Part shown: positions 1 to 11,396 of the stretch, one piece after another
Numbering within the stretch: position 1 is the first letter of the stretch
Layout of the letters: every line of letters begins with the position of its first letter
Origin: Trichosphaerium sp. ATCC 40318
Taxonomy: Eukaryota > Discosea > Flabellinia > Trichosidae
DNA: 64,000 nucleotides
NCBI GenBank assembly: GCA_038496445.1
Contig: JALMLS010000466.1
Span: 558,001-622,000, forward strand
Direction of reading: 5' to 3'
Translations under genes and position numbers: made by a program
The notes under the pieces: model-generated
What the model saw: the letters and a program-made list of their open reading frames with translations, nothing else
Told to the model about the DNA's origin: nothing
The model's database searches: none

Positions 1-86
1 GCATGATGTTTTCTCTTTCCTTATTTTTTCTTGTTTTCTTTCTACTCTATTGTACCCTTATCGACTTTCTTATAAACTATGTAAAG

Positions 87-1020
87 GTAGTACAACTTCT
101 GGAGGATGATAGAATCACAGCTGCACAAGCGCAGAACTTGAAATCAGCTGTATCAACTGCTTTGCTACAACTTCCTGAAGAATTTTCTGAACAAGATTTA
201 TACGAAACAATATGTGGTTTATCATATCTTGGTGATATTCGTAATAGAGTATCCGCAGAGAGTCCAACAAAAGTGATGGACTTGGTTAATAAAGGCGATA
301 ATTTCGAGCTTATTAAAGGCCTATACAGTAACACAATACAACAACTTTCAAAAGAAAAATACATGTCAATAAAAAGTAAAGGACAAGGCAAAAACGTACC
401 AGATGTCTTCATGGTACGATGACTTTTTCTTTAAACTCTTATCTCCTTCATAACTTGAATCTAAACTGTGCGTAGCAAGATCATTTGAATCATATTAAGC
501 TCATGGGAACGCTTCCTATTAATCTAAAAAATATAATATTAAAACATAATGCAAAAAAAAAACAATCCGAAGCTGAAACATTTAAACGTATTGTACAAGC
601 TAAAAAAACAAGAAAAGTAGTGAGACAAAGTGTGAGTATTATATAACTACTATATTTAAATACGTAATAACTTACTGACGTATTTACAGGTCGGAAAAAT
701 TGTTTCAACATCAAGTAATGCAATGGTACGTACAACTTTTCTTATTTTTTTCACTTTTTCTTATAAATTGTTTACTAGGTACTTAACGGATTTCTTGCAT
801 CTGGAGTTGGACGAAGTTTATTCTACGTAGCGTAAGATTATCTTCAAAGATATCAAGATTGTTTTAATCAAGTGGTAGGCGTAAATTCCGAAAAGGACTT
901 AACGGTGAAAGCAGAGGACGTGATACACTTCTTAAAAGACCAAAAATGGCTGTTGATCAAGCTATGGCGAATAAAGAGCTCCCTCGATTGCCTCCTAAGC
1001 CAAGGAAAGTGAGACGCTAA
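87..1020 (+). CDS. TAM41: TAM41 mitochondrial CDP-diacylglycerol synthase, 3' part (5' end outside window)
   Basis: TAM41 makes CDP-diacylglycerol from phosphatidic acid and CTP at the matrix face of the mitochondrial inner membrane, the first step of cardiolipin synthesis. Five exons can be read: 87-413, 500-631, 690-725, 779-831 and 879-1020, joined by phase-consistent GT/AG introns of 47-86 nt. The peptide carries family landmarks: NLKSAV followed by LPEEFSEQDLYETICGLSY, then GDIRNRV, the LMGTLP segment, and the C-terminal NGFLASGVGRSLFYVARKF block. The N-terminal nucleotidyltransferase domain lies before base 1, so the catalytic residues are not visible. The last intron matters: without it the frame stops right after FYVA, whereas splicing at 832/878 restores the conserved ARKF and adds a basic tail. 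I am confident of the family; the acceptor at 86 is less certain. Confidence 0.9.
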
Positions 1021-1556
1021 AAAACCGCTTCCAACACCAGAAACCAACCAACAAAAACCCATGTACAACAAAATTTTAAATGACATGGCTGCAAGAGCTC
1101 GTGTCGAACCGCTGTACTCTTAACCTGAATAGTTGATTAAAATACGTGATGAAGGTAATTCAAGGCTCTTTCTACATAATTTAGTTTACTGGTTGGAAAT
1201 GTTTTGATTGAAAGATATGCGTGTAGTTTCATACCAGACTCGCACGTGGCTACTTCGAACAGATTTTACTAATAAACTTGCGACAAATATACTCTATCAC
1301 GCCGTCTCGACATGAGCCTGACCAAGAATGCGCTTGGAACAAAGGTTTACTTAAGTACACTTCAAGTGCCGCTAGCCAACAGTTTAAACTATGTGCTAAC
1401 CCTTAACCTTTAAAATGCGCTGATTGTGTATGACATGAAGCTCACAATACCGGATAAACGTTGAACACTACAACATTCCAATCGTTCACAACATCGACGC
1501 ACAGTTGTGAACTATGTGAGTCTTGTTTACCCCATACTCAATCGACTCAAAACGCA
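1021..1556. other. Intergenic, no gene seen
   Basis: 536 nt between the TAM41 stop and the small secreted protein. Both strands are rich in stops. An in-frame ATG at 1461 would extend the downstream gene but would place its hydrophobic leader internally, so I treat this as spacer and promoter. Confidence 0.5.
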
Positions 1557-1936
1557 ATGCACCTCTTCGACTCACTTGCCATCGCCTGTCTACTTGTAAT
1601 GCTCATATGCCCTGCAGCTAGTACTGAAGAAGAGGAGGAGGCACAAACTTGTTCTGGAAAATGGTGTTCAAGATTGTTCACCAATGACACTGGAAAGACT
1701 TATTGTGGGGACAGGTGGGGTACGTGCCCTTCAAAACGTTTCATGAGCTACGCTTTGATATTAATTTGTTAGTTTCACTGTTGGTCTTACCTAAGTAGTA
1801 TGATAAAGTCTCAGGTTCAAAAAAATGTAAAAAGTGCATTAAACGTACTGCAGGTGGCAAGAAATGCAATCACCGAGATGGCCAAATGCACCAAAACCCC
1901 GTCGGCAACAGCATCACAAAATACGAGTGTAAATGA
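1557..1936 (+). CDS. Small secreted cysteine-rich protein (about 94 aa)
   Basis: Two exons, 1557-1719 and 1815-1936, joined by a phase-1 intron with a GTACGT donor and a TCAG acceptor. The ATG at 1557 begins a clear signal peptide (MHLFDSLAIACLLVMLICPA) followed by an acidic EEEEE stretch. The mature part has seven cysteines in a spaced pattern (C-x4-C, Y-CG, KKC-x2-C, KKC, EC-K end), typical of small disulphide-stabilised secreted proteins. Family not recognised; size, leader and Cys content resemble fungal effector-like or antimicrobial peptides, which is inference. An upstream in-frame ATG at 1461 is rejected because it would bury the leader. Confidence 0.6.
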
Positions 1937-2530
1937 TTTTTTTGTACCTAAATCTTGAACTGTTTAAGTCAAAATTACCAACAAAAAAAAAAGTGTAAAC
2001 AAATAAGGTAGCATGTTGCTTAAATGCTTGTATTCAATTGCTATTAAGGTGTCATATGATAAACAAATTTATTTTGAACGTTACAAAGAATGCATACTTA
2101 ATGAGATTCGCGTTTGTTGAACTAGTGGTAGCCTAGGGAGGTTAGAATACTTGGGAAAACACAAATAATATCAAGGTAGTCATAGCTTTGTTTTGGTTGC
2201 ATGTTGGGAAACTGAGTTGTAGAGAGCTTCTTTTCTGTCCTTAAATTAAAGAAAATGTAATTACTTGGGTATAATACAACGCTATATAACAAAGACGTTT
2301 ACCAGGTTGCGCTACATTTATGTACTAAAGCTGCTACCAGTAACTTCCTTTAGTTTGAAGTGTACTTTGCCCTTCACAATAGCAAGCACAATTGAATGGG
2401 CAGATGGATATGCAGTAATTTGATTTGTTAAGTAACACAGGTTACAATATGCTACAATGGCGCTGTTACCGTGATTCTTGTAAAATTGTCATAACAACAA
2501 GTTGAGAAACTTTGAGTTGGGTTTTAGTGG
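1937..2530. other. Intergenic between convergent genes, no gene seen
   Basis: 594 nt between the ends of the secreted Cys-rich gene (+) and the lactonase gene (-). It probably holds both 3' ends. No ORF of family character or structured RNA was recognised. Confidence 0.5.
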
Positions 2531-3986
2531 CTACAGCGGTAGAACAATTACAGGTGATGGTACTTGAGTTGTGATGCCGCTGAACTTAAGCAATCCGTCG
2601 TCATTGATTAGAAACGTTATTATACTATTAGTATTTTGGTTTGCTACTAACATGTATTCGCCTGTCTGGTCAATAGCAAAAGATCTAGGATACTACAAGA
2701 AAAAAATAAGAAAAGTTGTTTGTGAAGTCTACGTACAAGGCCTTCAGAACCAATTATCTGTTTATTTTCAACAAGGCCAGTATCAGGATCGATGGCAAAC
2801 ACAGAAATAGAGTTATGACCCCTATTAGAAGCGTATAGAATATTTGGAAGCTTTGGATGGAGTACGATTTCAGCGGCAATGTTGAATCCATTATAAACAA
2901 ATGGTAAAGTAGAAACAACCTGGAAAGGCTGCAAAATACCACCTCTGAGATAGCATGATGTTACCTAAATAGCTTATCAAAACAACCCAACAGAACCCAC
3001 TGATTTCGGGCATACAGTACTAGCTGTTTCTGATACGATGTACGCATATTTCAGCGAGCTGTGTAGCACTGCATGTCGAGTTCCTGTGTTTGCGCTAAGC
3101 TGTATAAATGGCTCGATGCTGTTTGGTGTCAGTGGTGCTTTTAAGGTATTCGGTTTAACATCAAGGTCGTATTGATACACTCTAGACAAACCCAGATCCA
3201 TGGTAAACGCGTAAGAATTATCATGACCAATAACCACTTCATGAGCGCGAGGATTTTTTGTATTATTATGCTGAATCATCTGAATAGTTGGAGAAATATA
3301 GCCTGTTAAGAAATAGTCAAACAACAGCATACAGTTTTCTCGAAGTGTCTTGTACCGTTGGCGACAGGGAAAACTGCAATGTTACCAGTACCTATTCCGT
3401 TACAATGAGTATGTGTAGGTCTGAGAAAAAGAGCGCAGGAGTTTAAAGTACCGAAATTCGCAACAAAGACATAGTTCCCTGTTTTATCAGTTATCACGTG
3501 ACATGCGTATTGTCCATAAGTTGGTTGGACGCTAAGTTCTTCCAAGGTATAATTTGATGCTATACGAAAACTAGTAACATTCGATTCTTCACCTTCGTTG
3601 ACAGCATAAATATACTTCTTTGTTGGATCAACAGTTAAAAACGAAGGACTTTCTTTGTGAATGGTTAGCACGTTTTTTGTGTTTCAAAAATCCTTACGTA
3701 AGGCGTTCATACTTACTTGTTTTAACTGCTTGGCCATCGTTTATAGGCGTGAGTTTACCAAATGCGAAGGTAAAAGCATAAATACCTAGCGAAAAATAAG
3801 TTTTCGAATTAAAGAGTCTAATGCCTACCTTCTCCGTTACCGCCCATTTCTGGCGTATAGGTACCCACATATACTACTTGCTCAGCTATTGTAGAGGTTA
3901 ACAGGATGGCTAGATTAGAAATACGTACCAACAACGCAAGAACAGAGAATAATAAGGCAGGCGTATACGTGACTTGTTGTAAACAT
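2531..3986 (-). CDS. Secreted lactonase-fold seven-bladed beta-propeller protein
   Basis: Member of the 6-phosphogluconolactonase (YbhE-type) / carboxy-muconate cyclase-like propeller family (Lactonase family). On the minus strand the ATG at 3986 opens a hydrophobic leader interrupted by a GTACGT intron. The first strand follows (VVYVGTYTPEMGGNG, then GIYAFTF), then blades with DPTKKYIYAVNEG, TDKTGNYVFVANFG, LHPKLPNILYASNRG and the C-terminal FAIDQTGEYMLVANQNTNSI, ending PSPVIVLPL-stop at 2531. This repeated SPDGKYLYVAN-like motif is diagnostic. At least five exons. The leader implies export, whereas the bacterial pentose-phosphate enzyme is cytosolic, so the substrate is unknown and the reaction should not be assumed. 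Confidence 0.85.
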
Positions 3987-4401
3987 TGGGGTTTAAAGTG
4001 CGTTGTGATACAAAATACGAATTCGTGAGTAATGTAGAATGGATAACGTTAGTTACCATTCACACTCACTTACTAGAAACACTGATAGAGTAAGGTTTAT
4101 AGGACGTATTTTTTCCACATAGAAACGGATCGTTGAATCCAACTTATTTGATGAATACGTCAAAAACCGTTCACCTCAGCGTTTTTCCTCAGTTTCTCAA
4201 CTGTTTCCTGTATTTTCTATTTCACAAGCTCCTTTTGATGTTAAGTGGTCACTAGTCGTAAGACAAAACATTTGTATTGTAGCTGAGTCTTTGTCGTTGC
4301 TTCGGTGGAAATTCTGTGCTAATTTGAAGGACAAATATTTTGTTTATTTAATAGAAGGATGATGTTCTTTGCTGGTGAGAGAACGTAAAATGGTTTGTTA
4401 T
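3987..4401. other. Intergenic, promoter side of the lactonase gene
   Basis: 415 nt between the lactonase start and the end of the lysozyme-like gene, both on minus. No gene recognised. Confidence 0.5.
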
Positions 4402-6673
4402 TTATCTCTTTGTGCAACAAATGTTATCTGCGCCACCAGGGCAAAGACCGCTTGTAACAACTCCATCACAAGTAGAACGGTCTTGGCAAGTGCTTATTTT
4501 TCCTTTTACAACACATCTGTTCTTGTTGAGTGGGAATGTTCCCAAAAATGTCTGTGCTTCTACAGTTCTACGTCTTGATACTCTATTATTGGGGATAATT
4601 CTGAAGTCTGCGTAGATTGTGTCTACAAAGAAGGTGATTAGTTTTTTTTCTCACAAATACAAGTGTAGTTAAGTACTTCTGTCTCTGACACCGCTGTTGA
4701 TAGTCTTCAATAAGTCTGATTGAAGGAACTTTGAACTACCAGCTGAGAATACAAGTGAAGCCAAAGCATCAAATTCGTATTTCTTCAAAGGAACAGTAAC
4801 ATACTTCCTGAAAAGCAAAAATTAGATGTGAATACTGTTTGTCTTATTCTCTTACTTGATCGTTCTGGCAGCACCTCTTGCGATATCGTGGCGAAGTACA
4901 TCACGTGCTTCTCTTTCTGTCAAAGGAGGAGAAACTCTGTATTGCTATTGTGCAAAAAACGTCAGTCTTCAACTTGGAACTCTTAAAGATAACTTGAAAA
5001 GGTTTTGTTTGGTTACCTTTCCTTTGTATGTTGTAGCTGCCATTGTCATACATTTCATACACTTATGACCGAATCCAATAGTTTTGATATCTCTATTATA
5101 CCTTTTGGTGTCCGATGGAAAGTTTCAAAGTCTTCAATAAGATCCAAACCTACAGGTCCAATTTTAATGTTTTTGTTTGGAGAAGGTTTTCTTGGGACTT
5201 CTGGTTTCTCTTCTTCTTTTGGGTTTACTGGTCTAACTGGCATTGCTTTAACGCAACTAATATAACAAGTTAGATCTAATGATAACGAGGAGTAGTTGAA
5301 GTGAACATAAAACTACGAACCATTGTGTAGTATCAGGACAACGAGCGTTTGCAACAGATCTTCCTGCACAAGAACCTGAGTTCTTACAGATACCGCTAGT
5401 TCCACCTACATGCAATTAGTTATACATAAAAATGACACTAAGAAATAAGAGACGCACGACTAGTAGCACATTTTACAGGAAACTGTGGTTTTGGTTTTTC
5501 TATTTCTTTTGGTTCTACACAACTAAAGGAAAAGAGATACAAATAAGTATCTAAATACAACTCCATTTATACGAACCATTGAGTTCCTTTTGGGCAACGA
5601 GTGTTAAAAGTAGATTCACCTCTGCATGAAGTTGCACGTGTGCAAATACCATCAGTTCCACCTGTATGAATAAGTAAACTGGTACTCTACAAAAACAACC
5701 AATAACGTACGATTAACAGCGCATTTCACAGGAGGCTGTGGTGTAGGTAAACTCGTTCCACGAATGCAACGTGGACCAACCTTAAAACCAGAAGGAGGTG
5801 ATTCCTTAAGTGCGTTCTCTGTTTGTCTACCCATAAAACCATCAACAACAATACGGTTGTTGCGTCCAACATTGCGGTTGTAAAGCCTTAAACAAGGATA
5901 CTTAGAACGATAGAGCGCGTACATGGAGCGAATAATACATCGGTAACAAACGTACGCTTGGAATGCCTTGATAGAAGTGTCTCCAAATGGCGTCACACGG
6001 TCTCTTCTATAATAAAATGACTCCTTAGCACCCCTCGCTGGGTTGTTTTCAAAGCCAAATTTTATCAAAGTAGGACGCCATAATTTGTAGTTCTCAACGT
6101 CAATTTTGAGTCCAGAGCTAGACAAACCATGACCTAGTTCGTTGTTAGGAGTTGTAAACAAAGTACGACATACCAAATCGTGGTCGAATAGGACCGAAAC
6201 AAAGAGGTGCTTGTGTATACAGGTAGTGTTGTACAAGCGTAACTAAAGCTCCAATAACTAGAAGTGGTTCTTCTGGAGCATCTGGGGAATTTACCGCTTG
6301 AATTAAAGCGTCAACGACTCTAGGTCTTAGGTATCTAACGGCAGTTAGGTTTATTTAAGCTTCGGGAATTTTAGAAAGAAGAAAAAGGATTTACCCAACT
6401 GCGCTCTCTCCGACAATAATTTGTTCGTGTATGCCTTCAATGGACTTTAATTGGTTGGCTTTGAGGCAGTTTACTTCTTGTGCAAGTTGTTTACCTAAAC
6501 CAACCACAGACTTGGTATCACACGCCTCAGGGAGGTCAAGAACAACTAAAATGTGATTTGTGAGCGAATGGGTATTAAAACTGAATCTAACCATTTCCAA
6601 CCTTATCAGTAGGTGACATTGAGTGTGCCAAAGCTATTACAGCCACCAAAAGTAAGGTGAGACAAGCTTTCAT
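4402..6673 (-). CDS. Secreted multidomain peptidoglycan-hydrolase-like protein: degenerate M15-like domain, PG-binding, Cys modules, GH24 lysozyme
   Basis: The ATG at 6673 starts a signal peptide (MKACLTLLLVAVIALAHS). The next part (about 6300-5820) follows a bacterial peptidoglycan-hydrolase family with a D-Ala-D-Ala-peptidase-like (M15) fold: VGYLRPRVVDALIQAV, HYLYTQAP, then SSSGLKIDV and W-RPTLIKFGF. A PG_binding_1-like stretch follows (TSIKAFQAY, then NRNVGRNNRIVVDGFMG and ESPPSGF). After it come two modules of pattern C-x-GIC-x5-C-G-x-RCP-x-CC; splice sites at about 5577 and 5465 create the CC pairs. Next is a GH24 (phage-type lysozyme) domain: GLDLIEDFETFH, SPPLTEREARDVLRHDIARG, YEFDALASLVFSAG. 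A third Cys module (SGLCPGGADNICC) ends at 4402. Predicted to act outside the cell or in a phagosome. In the M15-like part both zinc-ligand histidines appear to be Ser. The exon joins between 5030 and 4930, which cover the GH24 active site, are uncertain. Confidence 0.8.
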
Positions 6674-7137
6674 TGTGTTTTGGTTAAATGACTGTACCAA
6701 AAGCGTCGTCCAAAATGAAAAAAACTTTCTTGTTTTAGAAAATTTGCTGTACTTTTTTAAGATTCTGTGGAGTATCTGTACATATTTTTAGTAGTAGAGA
6801 GATCATCTCATAGTTGAAGTTGATGTACAAAAGAAGTTTCATTATTTACAAATTTTATCATAGAATTCTCGACTACTCTTGCTTGTTTGCAAGGTTTCTT
6901 TCTTCGTTTATGTTCCATACTAGTATGCCCATACGTAGTAACTTTTTTCTTAATCCCACGCAATGTCCCATGTCTGCTAGAAGCTATAGTACAAAAACAA
7001 GAGATTAACTTAATAGCACAAAAAAACGGCATAAAAGTACGTACTTTTGCTGCTTCCACAAACGTTTGACGGAGACTCCCAGGACACAGGTTACTTTAAA
7101 ATGAGAGTAAGTTGATGAATTTGTTTGCACATGAGCG
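6674..7137. other. Intergenic with an unsupported minus-strand ORF
   Basis: 464 nt between the leader of the lysozyme-like gene and the end of the methyltransferase. On minus, 7059-6808 is open with a basic stretch (GIKKKVTTYGH, then KRRKKPC), but its start codon is not ATG, splicing attempts hit stops, and no family is recognised. Probably 5' promoter sequence for the minus-strand gene below it. Confidence 0.35.
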
Positions 7138-8230
7138 CTAGTACCTTGCACTTAAATGTGCGTTCTTCCAATCCTCAAAGAACTCAAAAATCTCCTCACC
7201 AGCACTCATTCTAAATTACTTAATAAGACATCCAAGGAAGTTTACTATTAACGTACTTGTGTATGAAATTCTTTGGGAGAACTGGCTGGAAAATACCTTT
7301 GTAGGGAAGTTGAGTATGAATTAAACGTGGTGTGAAAAGTACCTGGAGCACAACCCCACTTGAAATTTGTACAAAAAACAACTGCTTCTAAAATATATCC
7401 TTGCTCGTTGTAATCAACTTTTCGAACAATATTAGAAACCCACACCCTAGCTAAGTTTAGGAGATATCCAATCCAATAAACAGCAAAAATGTTATATCAT
7501 ACCTTCCAAAAGGATCCGAAGTTCCTTCAAGTATCAAGCCACCTACAAAAGGCAGTAAGAAAAAAAAAAGAGCTCAACTTCAAAAAACACGTGCCTGGTA
7601 ACACTTGTTGTGACATTATTCTGAAAGCTTGAGGCACAAAGTCTTCTTCGTAATGCTGCCTTAGTACATTAAAGGCACGTACTAATCTTACAGACTCTGG
7701 TTTCCCAGCAACTGTTTTTAATGGAAAGTTAAAGCCACCTACAGTTGGACTCCAAATAAATATAATGATTCATTTAATGTTTAACCAAACTTTCTTACCT
7801 TTTCGAAATGTTGTATTGCCATCAGCGTATTTCTGTGCTTTACGAACGCGCTCATTTTCAATCTCTAGGCCTAGTACCTTCAAATCCGGGTTATGCCTAT
7901 TGTAAGAGTTACATCAAAGCGATTTGAGGAGTCTTGTCGCTATTTATGCGTAAGTACGTTCTAAACCGTTTTGCACTCTCCATTGTTGTTATTGGTAGCC
8001 GCCCATACCCCAAATCAACGAATAAGGCTTCTTTCCAGGGTCCATCTTCGCGTGTAACTATTTCCTGTGCATAATGCAACAAAAACGCATCTAGCCTTCT
8101 CAATCTATTATGAGCAGTCTTTCCGCGCGTACCCTGGCCTATTTATCGATAAGTTTATTAGTTTAGGCCAATTTAGCGTTTAGATGCAAATACCTTGCGC
8201 CTTTTTAAAGTGTATATGCTTTTGCTTCAT
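7138..8230 (-). CDS. Bacterial-type class I SAM-dependent methyltransferase
   Basis: Minus strand, ATG at 8230 followed by a short basic exon (MKQKHIHFKKAQ) and a phase-1 intron. The body has features of a methyltransferase family I know mainly from bacteria: RGKTAHNRLRRLDAFL, the SAM-binding loop FVDLGYGRLPITT, the acidic motif PDLKVLGLEIENERV, then the signature RLVRAFNVLRQHYEEDFVPQ and PGGLILEGTSDPFGR. A C-terminal EIFEFFEDW segment ends at 7138. At least five exons, so if acquired by transfer it has since gained introns. Substrate unknown. The last splice is the weak point: the donor at 7256 is a good GTACGT, but the only acceptor keeping the frame is an atypical GAG. Confidence 0.75.
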
Positions 8231-8799
8231 TTATATCCAAATGGGTTTTGCTCGTTGTGACAAAATGTCAAAATTGTGTTGAAGTTAAAAGAATATTGTT
8301 CAGATTTTCGTAAAACCAGCAAGCTTTTTCACAGTCTACCACAATTATACACCACGCCCATTAAACCACATTTACATTGATACAAGCGTTGCACTAGTAC
8401 AAAAATAGAGCAGAAGAAAAACAAGAAAAAAAAACTAATGTCACAAACACTTTTCTGTAAGGTCATTGTGGAGGAAGAACATGTGTCAAAATTTAGATGA
8501 AAGATTCCTACTGTTGACACTAGAATTGCAGCCATCCATTAAATGCAACCACAGCGATCAACAGTTTTTTTTTTACGACCTGCACTGCTTGTCTATTTTT
8601 CGGCATAAAAACCAGAGTGGGAAGCATAGTGGTATAGGACGTGCTCCATTTTATTATTAATTTTTTTTTGGACATACTACTACACTGTGTGCACGAAATA
8701 CAAGTATAAAATTGAATGGCTAAAAAAGATTGAGAGAGATTGGTTCGAAATATGATTTTTTTTTTTTGGTTTTGTTCTCCAAAAATAAACCAAATAAAT
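8231..8799. other. Intergenic, homopolymer-rich
   Basis: 569 nt between two minus-strand genes, with long A and T runs (for example around 8560 and 8755). No convincing coding pattern; the long minus-strand ORF crossing 8520-8981 is out of frame with the real exon at its end. Confidence 0.5.
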
Positions 8800-11396
8800 T
8801 TATTGATGAGGATGATCATCAGCATCTTCCCAGTCATCTGGTTCTTCAAAATCTTTGACAATTGGCATCTCTTCGTATGTTTCAACAGGAGCAGGGAAAG
8901 TATGAAGGATTTCAATTTCTTTCTCACCAAAAGATAAATCATACTCCATAAGGAATGTATCACGATCTTCTGGAAGAACATTTACAGATAACCTAAAGAA
9001 AAGAAAACGTAAGCAAAACGAACACAAAAGCAAGAGAGACAAGGCAAAACCAAAGAAAAAAAACGGAGAAAAGAAAAAAGAAAACGACTTCCGGGACTAG
9101 CAGGCCGCTCAAAAAACAGTCTGTAGGTAAAATAAACGTACATAGATTTAAACAAACGAGAAATCTTTGCTCTGGCTACATCGTCGTGACCAGATCTACA
9201 CAAAACAAGTCAACACAAACAAGTCTACGCTCCTTTCTTTTCAAAAAAACAGAAAACAAACAAACAATAGAACGTACGATGAACGTGTCAAATCAAATAA
9301 TTTTTCAAGTTTCTCGAAACGACGGCTTTGCATATGGTTGAACTCGGCCAAGAATGATCTTATTGGGTAGATAGCCTCTTCAAGTTGTTTTTCCCATGCA
9401 TCAACCTCAGCAACTTGCTTCTTGGCTTCAGCAGTAGCTTCTTGGTACTCTTTCTTGAGTTCCCAGATTTTGACTTGCTTTTTCTTTTTTTTCTCGCTCC
9501 ATTCTGCGTAGTATGGCTCTTTGATCAACTCTTCTGGTGTTGTATTTTCAAGTTTAAGTGTAGCAATAGTATTGTACATTGTTCTCTTGATTCTATCAAT
9601 GTTCTTTTGAGAGTAAAGAGAAAATTGCTCATCAGTCTTAACAATCTCTTCTGGGTCGGTATCAAGTGTGATTTCAGGCTAAACAGAACCAAAGTAAGTT
9701 CGCGTAAATGAAGATGTTCAAGAAAAAAGAAATTAGCTCCTTTTTCACGTTGAGAGCGTTTTTACTCTAACGTTGTCACCACAAGTCAAAGAACTATGTC
9801 ATGACAATACAACCAATAGATTTTTATAAGCGCAAAAAAAAGCAAAAAAAAGTGTTTGGAGCGTTTAGGGTACACTAAGAAAAATGAAAAGTAGTTCTAT
9901 TACTACGCACCATGACGAAAGGTCTGCCCCAGTACTTGAATCTCTAAAAAAGAAACGCTATAAGTACAAAACACCCAGAAAACCGAAAAACCCAAAAAAA
10001 AAAAATCGTACAAGGTTTTGTTTCTTGGCCTCAGCAAGTCCTTCCTTATTACCACTGGCTTCAAGCTCCTTCATTTCTTCATCAGAGACAGGTTTAGGTA
10101 GACCTTTTTTCTGTGCTTCGCTCAGTTCAGCGTAAATCTCAACTCTCAATTTTTCGCGCTCATCAACTTCATCCTTGAGGTTGTGCAAAGCAGTTTCCTT
10201 CTTGTTAGCGCTATGGATCAAATTCAATGCATGTCTTGTCTTTACTGCCTTCTCATTCTCATCGAGTCTCTCTTCAACAGCACGAAGCATAATAACGAGT
10301 TCTTCATTATCGCGAATATGTTGCTTCTTTTCTTCGCGTTCTGGTCCTTCTTCATCTAGGATAGCCATCTCGTTGATCTCTTCTTCAGATAGCTTCTCTG
10401 GTAGGTCCATTCCTTTGGTGATACCACGCATAACCTCAATAAACTTTGAGCGGACTTCTTTGGTATTAATCTTTTCTTCCAAGTCACGCATGTAATTATC
10501 TTCCTCAGTTAGCCAGTGCTTATCAGAAAGAATATGTCTAGCGGTAAACATAAGTTTCAAAGAGAAAAGAGCTAATCAAAGAAAGTTCGACACTTTGTTC
10601 TATTTTTTTGAAAAAAAACTGTTTTGGCGTTTTGATGGCTTCAGTGGTTACCTTGTGACTTGGTACCAGAAGTAACGTTTCTCTTCAATACGGTGAGGCT
10701 GTTCGAGGTACTCTTTGATGTTGAAAGGATTTTCAGACTGAAAAAGCGTTAGCGAAGCCGAATAGTAGGAAAGGCAAAAAGTAGCGTGTTTTTTGCCGTT
10801 TAGAGAAACATACACCAGGTCTGAGATGTTTATGGCAAACATAATCGTGGTCTTCAAACCAATCGTTCCATTCCTCCTCAGTTGGCAAAGGACAAGTTCT
10901 TGCTTCCCAATAGAGGCGCCTGTCTACACGGCAGAAAATGTAATGATACCAAGGCTCATTTGGAGCGCGCAATTGGGTAGTACTAAGTGAATTAGAGCGT
11001 GCCATACACAAGGCAACAAAATAATAGCGTTTTGAATGATCAAGAGCGAGTTATTGGTTGAACCCAGAACGTACTCTCCCAAATGCCATGTTTTGAACTC
11101 TCTGAGTGCATTAGCCCAATAAGTGCCAGTAAATACTGAAGGGCTAGGAGCAACAGGCTCAGCTTTAGCCTCAGTTCTTGTGACAATGCGATCTGGGCGG
11201 TATGTGTCCTTTGCGCGGTAGGCACGACGACCTCTTAGCGAATGTGGTGCTGTCTTGTCTACATTCTAAAAATTAAGTATTAAGCTATTGTAAGGGCTCC
11301 ACGCTGCTCCAAGGGTTTTTCTTTAGTTTCCCAGCTTTATTTGTGTACCTTCGTAACAAGCACCGCTCGTGACCTTTGAGCAACTTTAAGAAACAT
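8800..11396 (-). CDS. Putative mitochondrially targeted coiled-coil protein, family unknown
   Basis: The first exon starts at 11396 and encodes MFLKVAQRSRAVLVTK, a basic, acid-free amphipathic leader typical of mitochondrial presequences. After a GTACAC intron come SLRGRRAYRAKDTYRPDR, TYWANALREFKTWHLG, a Trp/Tyr-rich block (EPWYHYIFCRVDRRLYWEAR) and a long charged helical region. That region includes LEEKINTKEVRSKFIEVMRG (near 10470), KDEVDEREKLRVEIYAELSE (near 10150), a coiled coil near 9450, and an acidic tail EEPDDWEDADDHPHQ-stop at 8800. Introns in this gene are purine-rich on the reading strand. I do not recognise a family; matrix or inner-membrane location is inferred from the leader only. 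A structural subunit of a respiratory or ribosomal complex is possible but unproven. Confidence 0.7.

Noticed and set aside
6808-7059. Basic minus-strand ORF between the methyltransferase and the lysozyme-like gene
   Set aside because: No ATG start, no consistent splice partner and no recognised family; kept only as a note on the intergenic region.
8520-8981. 153-aa minus-strand ORF
   Set aside because: It overlaps the true last exon of the mitochondrial coiled-coil gene in a different frame; its length comes from A/T runs.
10175-10495. 106-aa plus-strand ORF rich in Ser
   Set aside because: Antisense shadow of the Glu/Lys-rich coiled-coil exon on minus.
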